A stretch of 64,000 nucleotides of DNA from Stenopsyche tienmushanensis. Its lineage: Eukaryota > Arthropoda > Insecta > Trichoptera > Stenopsychidae. Made by a program: the position numbers and the translations under genes. Location of the stretch: assembly GCA_008973525.1 (NCBI GenBank), contig WACJ01000007.1:620001-684000 (forward strand), given 5' to 3'. This document shows, one piece after another, positions 34,891 through 47,994 of this stretch. How positions within the stretch are numbered: the stretch's first letter is position 1; the number at the start of each line of letters is the position of its first letter. Under the pieces are notes generated by a model. That model was given only the letters and a program-made list of their open reading frames with translations. It did no database searches and was not told the DNA's origin.

Positions 34891-36199
34891 TTTTTTTCTT
34901 CACTTTGCTTTGCTTTGCCGACGTTGTTGTGTCTTCCGAACGGAGGATAAATAAAAATGGTACCTCTCGGGTGAGCAAAGCCCATTGATTGCAGGAGTGA
35001 GAATATCTCAATTCTAGCATTTATTTCCGTGTTTTCGAAGAGGAAAACATTACTTTTTCGATTTGAATACAACATTTTTCATATTTACTTCGCATAGTAC
35101 TATCGCGTATTGAATGCAATAATTTCTTTAATTGCAAGTGTTACATCATATATTATTGTTTTTTAAGATGTCACTAAAATGGTACAAAACATTTTGCCCT
35201 CGATGTTTTTCGGTTGAATGCGGAAAAAATCTAATCTGGGCATTTTTTGCGACCGCAAAGAATTTCATTTGGTGGCGTTCATCCGTCTCGTGTCTCAGCG
35301 ATAGAGATTGTTCCCGAAACTACATCTCAATATGTGTTTCGTGAACTATTTTTTTACTTAAAAAGTTTTTATCGTGACTTAATTAAAAATAGGCTAAATT
35401 TATATTATAGTCTCAAAGTTTAATTAGGGTGCCAAAATACCTAACTATTACATAAAAATAGAACAAGCTTTTCTAAGATTGTAGTAATGTTTTTCCTTGT
35501 TGACATAAATTTTATTTGTTTAATTGATCAACAAATACCTTGTGTCAACAGCTTACACTTTTTTATCTTAATTTCATCAATGCCAAAAATACTCACAAAT
35601 ATATGATAGATACTCTCTTTAAATCGTCTCATATTTGTAAGCGACCACAATCAATGGATGCTGTTATTATTTTATGAATATAATTGTAAACATTTACTTC
35701 ATTTAACTTTGAAAAACGTGGTTCTCACATTGAGCTAGTTGCATGATACCACATGAGTGGCTTAGTTAAAATACAATAACTGCGCTTGCTTTTTGACAAG
35801 ATTCAATTCACAATATAACAAGGGCTAATGTTTTGTATTTATAAGCGCATTTGACATATTTTCTTTATATGAATGAGGAATATTTACACAATTCAAGATT
35901 GTTTAAGTAACACTTAAAATTATGGCTATTGTTTAATAATCAAAGACAATATTTTTGAATTAAAATCTTGTGTTTATAATTTCAATTTTGAAACAAGTAT
36001 ATTAAATAAATGTTAGAATTATCTGATTTTTTAACATTAGATGATAAAAGTTGTCTAAAGAATGCAACGCAATATTAAATTCATTAAATTTTTCAATTTG
36101 CAAAGACTGAAGGTGATCGTCTTTTAACCATACATATTAAAAATTACAAATAATTATTTAGTGTCTAGAACTGAATACAAATACATCCCTTATTTTTAA
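34891..36199. other. Mostly AT-rich, no gene seen
   Basis: Mixed patches near 34910-35000 and 35190-35340 carry unassigned 70-72-codon frames. The rest is AT-rich with nothing recognised. Confidence 0.4.
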
Positions 36200-36500
36200 T
36201 GCGAGACTTTAATTGAAAATATTTGGACTCTAGTTGAAGAACAACTGCCGCATTGTGAAGATTGGTGTGGTGCAGAGGTGGTGAAGGGGTGACCCACCCC
36301 AACAGATTAAAATGATATGGTCGTACGTAACAGATCCCTCGTCGTGATTGCTTGGACTTATTCCGTTTTTTACATGCCATTGCAGCATTCCGCGGATTGA
36401 ATGGGTCGATTGATTCTTTTCATCATCACGCCTTCCTTTTTGTTTAAAGAGGGGTGGCATAATATTCTACACAGATAATCGTTGACGTTTGACCTTGCAA
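36200..36500. other. Moderate-GC island
   Basis: Two overlapping minus frames (71 and 76 codons) with no domain. Sequence is complex to about 36500, including GGGGTGACCCACCCC near 36284, a short inverted repeat (GGGGTG...CACCCC). Possible non-coding element. Confidence 0.25.
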
Positions 36501-38944
36501 TCGTCGACATTGTTCATAAGGAATATTTATGTAAGCATGATATTATTCAATCAATTTTATTTCATTAAAAATGTCAAACACCCCTCAAAGTTGTATGTAT
36601 GCATTAATAAAAAATCGTAATTTATTATCGATTAAACTAATCACATGCGGAGATGGTATCTCAATATTTCCCCCCTATCAAAGGACGAGTCGTTTTATTT
36701 CCTTTTTATTTCAAAATAAACGTCTCATTTATATGTCATTCTAGTTTTTTCTCACGATTTTTATTAACGACACTAGTGTTATATTACGCAGAAATAATAA
36801 TACGGGCAAACGACATAAAATTAAGCGGGCGTAATCGTTCACAGTTTCCTGATTTGTATTAAAATCACTGATTTCATAATTGAATACAATGGGAATTTAT
36901 TCATGCAGAGATTCTCAGATTTTTTTCTGTTGATTAAATTTTGAAATTCGGATTGTACGTTTAAAGATTGAACAAACTTTTAAGATCGATTTTGGGAAAA
37001 TACTTTGTTAATACATATAAGACATAATAGCTGGAAATAAATTGGTTGATTCCTACAATAAATCTGCCATTTGATTTTTCTTAAGAAAACATTTCACGAA
37101 GAAATGTAAAAATACTTTCTTTTTGGGTCAAACAATGTATTTCTTTTCCCCCTTAATTCTAACCCCCCGCCATCGACAATAGTTTATTATCGTATAAAAA
37201 ATATCACATTGGTAGGAAATTACGTGCCAGTAGATTAATGCCAGAGATATGGCCTTTTTTAACAGCATTTTGATTATTCTTTTGATGCGAAATTGATTAT
37301 TCCTATGACAATCGACAAAATATCCGGGTATTGATGGGGCATACTTATAAAACCATTAACCGCCCCGTAATAGATTTCACCCTGATGGAGAAAAGAAGAA
37401 ACGATCACATTAAGGCTTTCAGAAACCATTCTGTTTTATATAATCAAATGCAATGTTTTGATTTGTTGTACAAATGCTGTTTTCATCGACTTTTTCTCCT
37501 TTTTAGCTACTCAAAATGAATTTAAAAATATAAAATTTTGCGTCAATAACAATTTTAAAGAGCTGTTTTGATAGCAAATATAAATATATTAATTACAATA
37601 TTTTAAGCTTCTGTTAAACGATTATTTAGTTTAATTTAATAGCGACTTTATAAATTGAATATCTATGTTAAATACTTAACAAGCTTTTAAAAAATATATA
37701 TAATTAAAACATAGATCAATACTTTAAACAAATAATGCCATAATTTTATGCAAGGCTAGATTAAAACATGTGCTTTATTAGTTACAATACAGGAGTATCT
37801 GCTAACTAGAGGGCATTTATCATATTTAATTTTTTTAAAACCTATACATTTATTTCTTGTTTCAAATTTAACGTTAGTCCATATTGTTTCAGTGCCTTAA
37901 GACTTAAGAAGATACAAAAGTGATGGACAAAAAGCTTTCCACAAGCATGATACCATAATCATCTATTTTCAAGAAATATACAAGCTTATATCGAAAGATT
38001 TGATATAAAGAAAACTGTTTACTAAAAAAAAAGTAATTGAAATTTTCTATTGAAAATTATTAATTTTGAATCAAGATATGACCTAAAAATTTTTAACTTT
38101 ATATTTATTTAAAACATCAATCTATTCTTAAAAAAGGTCAATAATAACATCACTTTCGTGGTAATTTATTTCACTTTTTGATTTCTATTTACCAATTTTC
38201 TAACCGCATCCAGGATTTACTTAATTAATCATTACTAATGAGGCTGAAGTAAGAAGTTTCTTCAAAATTAAAAATTTAAAGATTGCATACGAGAATTACT
38301 AGACAGACTCAAGGGATTTGAGAACTTCTACTTTCGAAAATGCTCTGCAAATACTGATAATTTGGTGAAATTTGCATTTAAGATATTATGAACCTTTATA
38401 AAACCTATTGAAATACAATCGTTTTTCTTTTAAAATATCACCTGGAAGGCTTTACTGTTATATATTTAGCATTATATGACAATAATAAAGTAAAAGCGAT
38501 ATGGATATCATATCAGTAAAAAAAATTAGCTTTGTTTAAGATGATAAACTTTTTATGGTTCTGTGAATTACTTTATGTATTTTATAACTACTAAAGTTTC
38601 ATTAAAATATTTTAAATACTCCTAAAAGAGCGGTCTTATTTGAGCTAATATAATTTAAAACAGCAAATACAAATAGTCCATTAGCCTTCATATTGATTGT
38701 ATCTGGTCGAAAAATCAATAGGGTTGAGTTTAAATATATCTTGCAATTCTATAGCTGACTACGTTTAAAAGACACAAATACGCACAGAAAAACATTTCAA
38801 ATATTTGTACAATGTTTTAATATAGTTTTATATAATCCATATGTTATTTTTTGTATTAAATACTATTTTAAGATATGAAATCTGTTTATTTATATCGGCA
38901 GTTCACTATGTTAATATTAAGATAGTATGAAATAACATGATTTT
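36501..38944. other. Long AT-rich stretch, nothing recognised
   Basis: About 2.4 kb of AT-rich DNA. A weak complex patch lies at 36770-36860. Frames up to 69 codons are unassigned. Confidence 0.45.
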
Positions 38945-39300
38945 TATTACATAAACAAATCTAAAACAATTCGTTGTCTTTCATCAAACGATGATCGACT
39001 CACCCCCTTGCCGATTCCACTTCGTTCGCCGTCAAAACTGATACGTTTGACATGACAGCAGGGCTGATCACGCGGGAAGATACACGGAAAAAACAATGTC
39101 AAAGAACACGAGGAAATTTGAAGAGAGGAGGTTGTCAGTTTGTACGTAAACGGCAAGGGGGTAAAGAAAAAGGAGAGCATGTTAGGGGGTCCCGGAGAAA
39201 AGAAAATGTGTCTGCGAGTGTTTGCCAACGGAGCCCACCCCACACAGCGGGAAAAATTGATGGAAATCATAAGCAAATTTGCTTTATACTGGTGGGGTAA
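38945..39300. other. GC-rich island with antiparallel frames
   Basis: A 109-codon minus frame (38947-39276) overlaps 82- and 60-codon plus frames. None has a recognised domain, and mutual overlap argues for composition. Purine-rich on the plus strand (AAGGGGGTAAAGAAAAAGGA). Possible conserved element or exon, undecided. Confidence 0.25.
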
Positions 39301-39470
39301 TACTATGTTTTATGTTCTATGAGAATCCTTCTTAGAAAATTCATATTTTATTTCCTCGCCAGAATACAAACCACGGACGCTTCAATATTTTTTATTGTAA
39401 ATTTCAGAAGTAAAATTAATTATCTCTGTTCTTTTTTTCCTATATATGAATGATTTTGCGTTAAATTTTT
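39301..39470. other. Short AT-rich gap
   Basis: Nothing recognised. Confidence 0.4.
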
Positions 39471-39740
39471 GCTGTGGACTTTTTGTTGTGATGATACGTC
39501 AAATTCGCGAAGCTGACAGATGCGAGTGTCCGATAAGCACTTGCAGAAGTCGGCATGAGTCAGATGGGAGCTCTGGCTCTGATGACAACGGCACAGAAGA
39601 GGGTGATGCCTTCGCCCGATAACGGGTCGCAGCTTGTTGCTTTGCCGCTTCCCACTCCCGTCCGTCACAAGCCACCCTTAGTCCCTAAAGTTGGGTCTTC
39701 CTCTCTTATCATGTATCTTGCTGTATCTTCATCAGCTACC
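39471..39740. other. GC-rich island with antiparallel frames
   Basis: Overlapping frames of 82 (minus) and 66 (plus) codons without domains. Composition is like the previous island 200 bp upstream, so the two may form one larger element. 39741-40130 after it is AT-rich. Confidence 0.25.
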
Positions 39741-40130
39741 CTACTATATACATGATCAACACTTATCTCACATTTTCAATTTAACATGCGAAAGGGGAAA
39801 GACACTCTTGACGAACAATATTTGTATTACGATTTTCATCCAGATTTTTTTCATTTCCATATGCAAACTAAAACATGTACTAAATAATAAAGATTTAATA
39901 CCTTGACTCGGAAAACATATACATACTAATATTTTAAGTCAAAATAAAAATGTTGTTAAACACTTACAACAGATTTATGATAAGCATCAACTTTATATCA
40001 ACTAGGTTTCAAATATTTGATTTGAAAGTAAGCTATTGGAAAATTGTCTAAATATTGGTTATAATGTATATTAATTAGTTCAGTTGTTAATTGACAGTTA
40101 TTTCTATGAGACCATTGCTTAGCACGTCAT

Positions 40131-40230
40131 AGTTTTCATTGTCAAAACTAGTCCGACCCTTATAAAAATGAATTCAAGATGTTTGAGCAACACATCCAAC
40201 CACTAAATCACGAGTCTCTTTACAGGTACA
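40131..40230 (-). repeat. Possible degraded tRNA-like SINE head
   Basis: On the minus strand, GTGATTTAGTGGTTGGATGT is followed by ACATCTTGAATTCA, recalling the A-box and CATCTTGAGTTCA blocks of the 47995-48190 SINE. The body does not align. Tentative. 40231-40539 is AT-rich. Confidence 0.3.
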
Positions 40231-40539
40231 TGTACGATTAAATACTGATTTAAAACATATATGTATATAAATATAAATTGGTTTAATCCTTTTGATCAAA
40301 GTTGCAAATTTAAAAAAAATATGTAATTTACATTATTTTTAATGGTTGAAAGATCACTAAAACTATTTTAGTTCGACAGATTTTATAATTTGTTGTTAAC
40401 AATGAGATTCCCACAGATAGTTTGTGCATAAATTCTCATGTAAGTTTCATATTCCATCTAAAATATACGAAAACATTGAAAAATCACACCGACAGAATCG
40501 TTTGAATAGCATTTAAATAAAATGAGGACATAAAGCAAA

Positions 40540-40810
40540 TCATTGCAGATGCCTTTGTCGAGTTCAATATTGAAATTGGCGCACATTTCCTTAATGCCCG
40601 ATGTCAAGGGTAACAGACGGGGCATTGTAGTGGGTTTGGGGGCTGAAACCCCAGCCGCGTGCCACCACCCCCTACAATATTGAATATTGCATAATTTAGA
40701 GCCTATTCAGGTCGGCTTCAGTGGAACCCTCTTTCTCTTAGCAAAGCGCGTAATTATTAATTCGAGCCGTTTTGGAGGCATTATTTTTATAGAGCTTTCG
40801 CATGAATTTC
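40540..40810. promoter_or_regulatory. Island with TAATTATTAATTCG cluster
   Basis: GC-rich part (GGGGCTGAAACCCCAGCC near 40640, able to fold) followed by GCGCGTAATTATTAATTCG near 40747, a homeodomain-type cluster embedded in complex sequence. No open frame. Typical look of an arthropod conserved non-coding element. Confidence 0.3.
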
Positions 40811-41454
40811 ATTCCTTTATGAAAATGTAAATTTTCAATAAATAAATAATACACTTTGTACCAGTTTTCAATAAATATTTATATTGTGTGCCATAATTGT
40901 CTAGAATTTAAAAAATCTCATCGAACTATTGTATTAAAACGAATATTTTTAATTAAGATTATAAAATATGTTTTTTTTTCTATTTTTGATGTTTCTGTTT
41001 TGTATGATACTTTAACATTTGCTAATTTATAATTAAATCAATGACGTCTAGAATGTAAAATTACGTTTTAAAATGATTATTAATGAAGATTAACATACGC
41101 AAATATCATCAATATGAAATTAACTAACCACCAGGTATCATATTTTTCTAAATGTATTATTTTGCTAAAATGTAATTTGTTCTTAAAACCAAATTGTTTG
41201 ATTAATATATTTCAAAATTGCTCCAATTATCATAAAAATATATTTATGAGTAGAAAACGTGGTTGCATTGCCCAACCACGAAAAGTCAGAATATCGTTTG
41301 CATAAAGCATTAAATAGTCGAGGACTGGTACTGATAATGCGAAGAATTTTCATGTCGAATTTGCATCTTTTCAGTGAATTTTTTTTTGCAAATAAAGAAA
41401 ATCAGCATGTCGAAATTGAATTCATTAAGTCCAGAAGCTGCTGCAATGCAGGAA
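40811..41454. other. AT-rich stretch, nothing recognised
   Basis: Two short overlapping plus frames at 41114-41465 (63 and 68 codons) are unassigned. Confidence 0.4.
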
Positions 41455-41765
41455 TTTTAGCATGAGCGTGGAAGGTAAGATAGACGTGAATTTTTTTTTT
41501 ATGTTGGCCGTTATATCATCCAATTGGAAGTCGGTGAAGTGCATTTATGCGATGCAGTCGTAACGCGTTATTGTAAAGAGGCTTTCTATATCGCAGTGCA
41601 GAACGCTCATCAGCTAATGGCCCGTACGGCGGCCGAGTGCAGGTGCCTTCGAATCCCATGTACCGGACGCTTCAGTAGACGCGAATCCACCCTATCTATG
41701 CCCCGGGACCTGCAAATGTATCGCTCTGCTCACTTTCTATATGTCAATGGATGCACTTAACGTCT
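41455..41765 (+). other. Island with a 78-codon open frame, unrecognised
   Basis: The plus frame 41524-41760 begins MEVGEVHLCDAVV and has balanced composition with six cysteines. No family is recognised. The block is GC-rich (CCCGTACGGCGGCCGAGTGC near 41620). Could be exon, repeat relic or regulatory element. No splice pair is convincing. Confidence 0.2.
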
Positions 41766-43249
41766 TCAATCTTTCATTTGTGGAATATTAAAAAAAAACA
41801 ACATAATTTCAACGCGTCCAATGTCAATCGACTCATAATTATATCAGTACTGTTGGGTGGATCAGTCCGATGACAAAGCAAGCTTAAGGGACGTTTCTAT
41901 CTTGTTGGTTCAATAAAAATCTTATTTTTTATTCATGTATCGGAAAGAACTAATGTTTAAGAATACGGTCAGTAAATTTCAAGTTATAGACCGACAAGAA
42001 GAAGCTGAGCTTCGCAAAGCTGAGGAGAGGAGACACTTTAAACGCGCTTTTCTCGAAACTACTTTTTCCAAGCTCATGGAAGTGCTCCCATACGCCTTAG
42101 ATGCGTATTTTTCATGAAATTTGGCAAACACGTGTATAATAAATGTTTTCATTATATAGACTACAATTATTTAAAAATATTCAAAGGTGTTTATTTAATG
42201 AACAAAAAACTAAAAAAAATGTTGGGAAAAACACCAACTTTTCTTCGATCGCTCACTATTATTTTATTTTCTAATATTTCTTCTTATTTATAACTTAAGC
42301 TATATATAATATTATACAAAGTAAACATATGCTTATTTTTTTTTTGGTACAAATCACCTGTTCAGGACTTAGGACTTTCATGGTAAATAATGTCATCGTT
42401 AGCGCACCGATATATATATCAATATTTAATACTTTTCGCATAATTTTTTTTTAATCGGTCATATTTAGGCCCAACAAGGTAAAAACGTCCCTTTAAATGG
42501 AATGGCCAAATATGGCAAAAAATGGCATTATTTTGTTAAAGTAAAGCCAACAACAACCTGAAATCCAATCTACAATGGGTGTTTACTTCAGTTTGGAAAT
42601 GTAACTCATCGCTAATCATTTAAAAATTTTAAAAAACAAGAAAAACATTTTGGAAATCGAAATTTCTGATATCATAGCACTTTTAGTTCGTCTACTAAAG
42701 GGAAAAAATTCAATATACTTCTTGTACGATTAATTTTCTACAACTTTATATTAACGTATTCCTCACCCAAAAAAACGTGTATTTTTAAAGCATTGACAAA
42801 ATCTTTCAGATATTTGAAATCTGCAAAGAAATGTCGTCAGAATAATAGGCACTTCTTCTAAATATCTATTTATTCAACGTATCATCTTTGAATGATGACG
42901 AATCAAAAATCATATGAAAATATAAATATGAACGATGTGTTAATTTTACCTATAATCTGGATTTATACCCAAACATTCATAATAGGTATCTAAAAATCGA
43001 TTTATCATGCTAACACTTTGTTGTTTTTAAATCACGATGTAATAACGATTTTTCTATTCAATTTTATTCAGAACTATTTTCACCTGATGAACCCTCCACA
43101 TAATTTATATAAATCTTAGAATTAGTTCAAACGATTGAACTACTATATTCAAAATGCGAATGAGGCTTAATAAAATTAGTAACGAATACGTTTTAAATCT
43201 TGTGCCAATTTATGCGATTTAAAAACGACTATTATAGGATAAATTCCTA
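41766..43249. other. AT-rich stretch with one charged 60-codon frame
   Basis: The plus frame 41935-42117 encodes a run rich in Glu, Arg and Lys (RQEEAELRKAEERR), which looks helical. It is too short and isolated to call a gene. The rest is AT-rich. Confidence 0.35.
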
Positions 43250-43739
43250 TAAGAGACTTGGTACAGCTTTTTAAAGCGAAATTTGCAGGTAAACGCCTTC
43301 ATATTTTTTGTGGCAATACTTCGACCGGAAAAAGTAAATCCTGCTTGAAAATGAATTGCATAGTAAGTATATTTTATCGAAAAAAATTTGAAAAAAAGCG
43401 TATAACTGCAGCAAAGCGACCGTTTCAAGTAGAGCACCGTACTCCCAGGATACAGGCCTTACAAAAACAAACAAATTACATTATTGCCGCACGGGACTGA
43501 TTCAACAGACCTCGTTCTATCTATCAAATCAGAGATCGCCAACATATGGATCATATTACGAATTTCAATTTTAAAATTTGGAATACGAATATGATATTTT
43601 GTCATAAGACATTAATCAATTGAAAACGATCGTGGGTCAATTATAGTTTTTGGTCTAATTAAATTTGTTTGCTAAATTGTCAATAAAATCATAATACTAT
43701 ATCATGTTATGGTCAATCATAATTTATTAATATATTTCA
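43250..43739. other. Mixed stretch with antiparallel short frames
   Basis: Frames of 67-80 codons overlap on both strands. A TTTGCAG/GTAAAC motif at 43282-43292 is a weak zero-length-exon look-alike on the plus strand. Unassigned. Confidence 0.3.
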
Positions 43740-44090
43740 AAATGCGACTATCGCTATAAAATAAAACTGTCCCGTGATAGTTGATGGTCCGAGTTGTAGT
43801 TGATAATTTCTGATCATCGGAGAGAACACTCGACAATGTGCACTCCTGAGCGTTGGTACAAATCAAACTTGTCCATAAAAAATGTAACATGCCATATAAT
43901 GACAGCTGGTCCACTCGGGAACAAAAGGGAGAGATGGGGGATTGTTGAACAACAACGGAAAAAAACAACATGTATAGCGGCTGAGTGTTTCAACAAGTGC
44001 TCGTTCACAAATGTAGAGGCTTCGCTAGAATTGATGGAGAAGGATGTAGAAATTCAGGTTATCCTTGTTCACTATCGATGATTAATATAT
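43740..44090. other. Moderate-GC island with antiparallel frames
   Basis: A 93-codon plus frame (43800-44081) overlaps 84- and 64-codon minus frames. No recognised domain. Possible non-coding element. 44091-44379 is AT-rich. Confidence 0.25.
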
Positions 44091-44379
44091 ACCACCACTA
44101 TAGTTGCAATTGTGACAATAAAAAATGGCTCCATCGAGTATTGCTGAAAAGCGGAATTAAAAATATCATATCGAAGAAAAACGATTTAATTCTTTGGTGA
44201 TATATTTAACAATGATCGAATAGAACCATTCAAGCTATTTTTACTGTATCAGTTAAAAATATTTTCCGATCGAATTTATCAAGTTTTCTGAATCATTTTG
44301 AAAAATTAACTCTTCTTATGTGGCCTATGATTGTTTTGATTTACAATATTAATTTCTCAGACTCTATTTTAGATATTTA

Positions 44380-44846
44380 TAAATATTATATACATGTCTT
44401 TTGCCTACAAGACTGAAACTATGTTGGAGCTGCTTATAATAAATATTACATGCACTTAATATAGAAATGCTTTGATAGTTACAAAATTTTAATCAATTTT
44501 CCGCGGTACACCTTCAACCACGTTTACCGAAGCCATAGCCACCTAGTATCGAAAGTAGACGATGTTTATTTAACAATAATTAATGTGAACCACTTGTAGA
44601 CAAAAATTCAGCTTTGTAGATTTTAATTTAATGCCGATATGTACAATTATTCAGATTTCGAAAATTGTTATTAATATCTGCAACATTGAAAGCTTGGTAT
44701 ATAGTTACTTTCCTGGTTTACATTGTATTAAAACTGACTGAAACAAAAATTAGCTTTGCAGATATTGATACAAGATTTCGGTCACTGCCCTCGTACTACG
44801 TGTTTAGACGATTTACATAAAATTAAGCTGATTATAGCTTATCACA
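44380..44846. repeat. Unclassified interspersed repeat, longer copy
   Basis: Aligns with 49643-49950 at roughly 80 percent or more by eye. Both begin near TAAATATTATATAC, share TTATAATAAATATTACATGC and TTTATTTAACAATAATTAA, and end at GATTATAGCTTATCAC. This copy has about 170-190 bases after AATTAATGTG that the other lacks. No coding remnant or terminal repeat is recognised. Confidence 0.75.
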
Positions 44847-45179
44847 AGACCTTCTCAATATAGAATGACCAAAATAATATTTAGATCCTTTCTTTACATC
44901 TAAAAACTGTGGAATTGGGTCAAAATTAAGTAAAAAACGACTCGGTTTTCTTTCAATGAGTAAATCATTCATATTTAAAAGAAATTAGATTCCAATTACT
45001 TCTCATAAATATGTTGATACACCTGTTGATATTGGGAACATTGATGGTGATCAAATCCTTTTTAAAATTATCCCCCATTAAAAAAATATGAGGCAATAAA
45101 TATTTTCAAAGGAAATAAAGTACTTAATATATCATGTTTCGATCAAATGTTTGCGGCTTTCGAGAATCGGCATTAAAAT
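44847..45179. other. AT-rich stretch, nothing recognised
   Basis: No supported feature. Confidence 0.45.
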
Positions 45180-45500
45180 AAAATATGGTAATGGCACGCA
45201 ATGACAATTTGAAGTTCGACAATAAAGGGCTAACGATGAGGCCGTAAAAGATATAGGCGGAACGGAAAATGAGAAAACTCTTATTAGAAGTAACGGGAAA
45301 TCATCGGCAATAAAGCCTACGAGCCGAGAGCTTCACGCCCACGTGCTTCCGGTTCAATTTGGCGATGAAAAAAATCCGCCCCTGGATTTGTATCGCCGGA
45401 GTATGCAGTTTTCATCCCGTTATCAATTCGGGCTGGAGCCGTTTAACGATCCACACAGCGGAAGACAGCCTTCTGCTGATGGCTTCCTGAAGTGGTGCGC
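45180..45500. other. Moderate-GC island with a 105-codon frame
   Basis: Complex sequence with CCCACGTGC near 45340 (CACGTG E-box). The plus frame 45343-45660 (105 codons) begins in it and runs into AT-rich DNA. No domain is recognised. Possible regulatory element. 45501-45960 is AT-rich. Confidence 0.25.
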
Positions 45501-45960
45501 TAGATTTTTTAAAAATATTTCAACGACCCTAGAAAAACACCGATGCCTAATTTACTTTGAGTTTTCTCTAAACTGTATGATAATTAATTGCAGATTTCAT
45601 TTAAAACATACATTTAGCATATCTTCGATTGGGTCTATTTTCATCGGACAAAAAACTTGATAAATCATAATCATTAATCGAATATGAAAGTCATAATGAT
45701 TTATCTTTTACTAAGCAAATTGTTCGTTCATAAGTTTATTCTGTAGTTCTGAAAAACAGCTTCTGTTGATTTAATGATAAATATATATAATTGTGCTTAA
45801 AACTCTATTATATTGAATTTTCATCGAAATCTAAGAAAAAATAATTAATTAGAAAATAATTCGAATGTCTTTGAGCTGCAGAACAAACCACACTGTAATA
45901 TCACTATAGCTTAGTAATTAAATTTAAATTTCAAACAAAAAAATGGTTTCATTTTTATAC

Positions 45961-46260
45961 AATGGATATGTTCCACGGGGAATTGCATATAAAAAAAAAT
46001 ACTTGAACTACTTAGAAAACTGAGAGATAGGTACTATTATTTTTAAAAACTCCATAACTTCAAATCAATGGGATAGAATACAAATTTATCTTAGAATTGC
46101 TTTATTAAAGTCTATTTTACACGATAATCGTACAAATTATCGTTATTAGTCAACATTCATTTATTCGTCGTCCTTCTGTCCTTTTTTTAAAAATGTAATC
46201 GTCGATTAAACTTTACAATGATATAACCATTATTTTTGTGCAGTTCGTGATATGGAGACA
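45961..46260. repeat. hAT-associated repeat piece, copy 1
   Basis: Shares blocks in order with the window's right end: GTTCCACGGGGAATTGCAT, ACTTGAACTACTTAGAAAAC, TTATTTTTAAAAAC and GCAGTTCGTGATATGGAGAC match 63796-64000. Copy 2 sits next to a hAT-like terminus, so this is likely an internal piece of the same non-autonomous family. It has about 90 extra bases before the last block. Confidence 0.7.
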
Positions 46261-46318
46261 TGCAATTCTTAAGCTGGCGTTAGAGTTTGAAAGCTCGTTG
46301 AATTTGAGAATTTGAGTC

Positions 46319-46645
46319 TTATATAATAAAAAGACTTTTTAATTTATTGCAAAGTCGACGAGCTTCTTGTATAATCTTTAAAGTAAGGGGGGCAGGAGTT
46401 TCTTTCACTTCAATATCGTCTTCTATTTCTTCGCTGCCATGTGAAATCAAACCAATAATTGCATCGAAATTCAAGGGATTCTCTATTTCTGTTCTCAAAC
46501 AATTCATCGATATTTTGAGAAAAATATTAAAGCCATCTCGACCAAAGTTGATTTGCCAACGTAATGATTTCAGCTGACAATGCCGATGATTTTATTATTT
46601 CGTCATCTGTAAGACATTCGGGCCAAACTGCTTTCCAAAATGGAG
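46319..46645 (-). pseudogene. Tigger/jerky-like transposase C-terminal relic
   Basis: On the minus strand, translation gives PPFWKAVWPEC, then EIITLANQLW, a frameshift or stop, and an acidic block EEIEDDIEVKE followed by APLTLKIIQEARRL. That order (F/CWxxxWPEC, ANQxG-type helix, acidic linker, LTxxxxxEA helix) is that of Tigger/jerky-type DDE transposases of the pogo group after the catalytic core. The core itself is absent. The final 62 codons (46319-46507) are open. Confidence 0.6.
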
Positions 46646-47994
46646 GATAAATAAGAAACCATCACATGAAAAATCCTTTCCCTGTAAAAATATTTATGAA
46701 CAACATTTTATGCTTATTTTCGATAAAGAATAAATATTATATTCAGACTTTTAAGATTAGGGTAAATAGTCATTTCTAGCAATTAATCATTTTAAAAATG
46801 TATATAAGCTTTCTTTAAATTTTTATTGTCTTTATATTGACTGTTTTTATAACAATATATATTTTACTGAATTGAATTTAAGATTAGCAGATAATTATTG
46901 ATAACTACATTGACAGACACCTTTACTATACGAATAAAAAAAATGATATTAAATTAATCATAAAAACTATATATAAAGATTTTCTACAAAAAAATTTCAG
47001 CAATATTTTTGTATGTAAGTATGGTAATTGAAAATGTATCTTGTCAAAGAGCGTAAAGCTCGACCAGCAATAATGGGTTTGCTAATACATACATGCGGCT
47101 TCTCCCAAAACGTAGATTTCACAGTCTCCTAGTTTACGACCAGCCATTCTACGTGTAACCACATGAATAGCCGTTGCCAATATGGGATTAATCGACAACA
47201 ACCTAATTTCGGCTCATACCCTGAGCCCTGATGATAAAGGACCAATACAAGGACACGTTCGTTCTCATAAGCATTGCTCTACATTTGTTCGATCTGCACG
47301 AGAATCATGTGCTTGATATGGACACAGAACTATGTATATATCAGAAACGACTGTACTGCATCACAATGCCATCGTTTGCAAACAGTTTAATCCTGTAAAC
47401 AGGGACCAAAAACTCGTACTGAAGCAATCCTTCCCTAATTGCTATGCAAAAAAAAAAACAATCCTCTCACAGTTCTAATTATCATTTAAATCATTTGATG
47501 TCTCATTGGAGCATTTAAAAAACGTATATTTCAAAGTTTCTATAAATTAAAGAAAGACTTAAATTTTATATACAGAGTAATTAAAGCTTACCTTATTAAT
47601 GCTTAGATTAATTGAGTATTTTATTTTTGGAAAATCTTTTCGCCATTGAGAAGCCAGGAAAATATGTGAGATGAGCTTTTCCTATGAGATTTGTGTTAAG
47701 ATATTGTGATTAACATTTTTTTATGCAGACACAAATAAATCATTTCAGCTGGAGGTTGTTAAGACTTGATAGTGGTCTAGTTTTAACAAACTTTGTACAA
47801 AAAACATATTTAGGAACACCAAAACTCTAACCTCGTAGCTACTGCTGAAATAAGTGAAATCATCTCTTCTGAATAAATTTCAAATATTAAAATCCTAAAC
47901 GTAGCAAACCTGTTTCTTTATTATCAAATATTATTGTTAACTAAAAAAACATATTCAAAAGTCATCGCCTAAAACTAAAAATTCTACGTATAAT
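46646..47994. other. AT-rich stretch with a mixed block at 47035-47420
   Basis: The block 47035-47420 is more complex (ACGTAGATTTCACAGTCTCC and similar), with stops in all frames. It may be an old repeat or weak island. Otherwise AT-rich. Confidence 0.35.
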
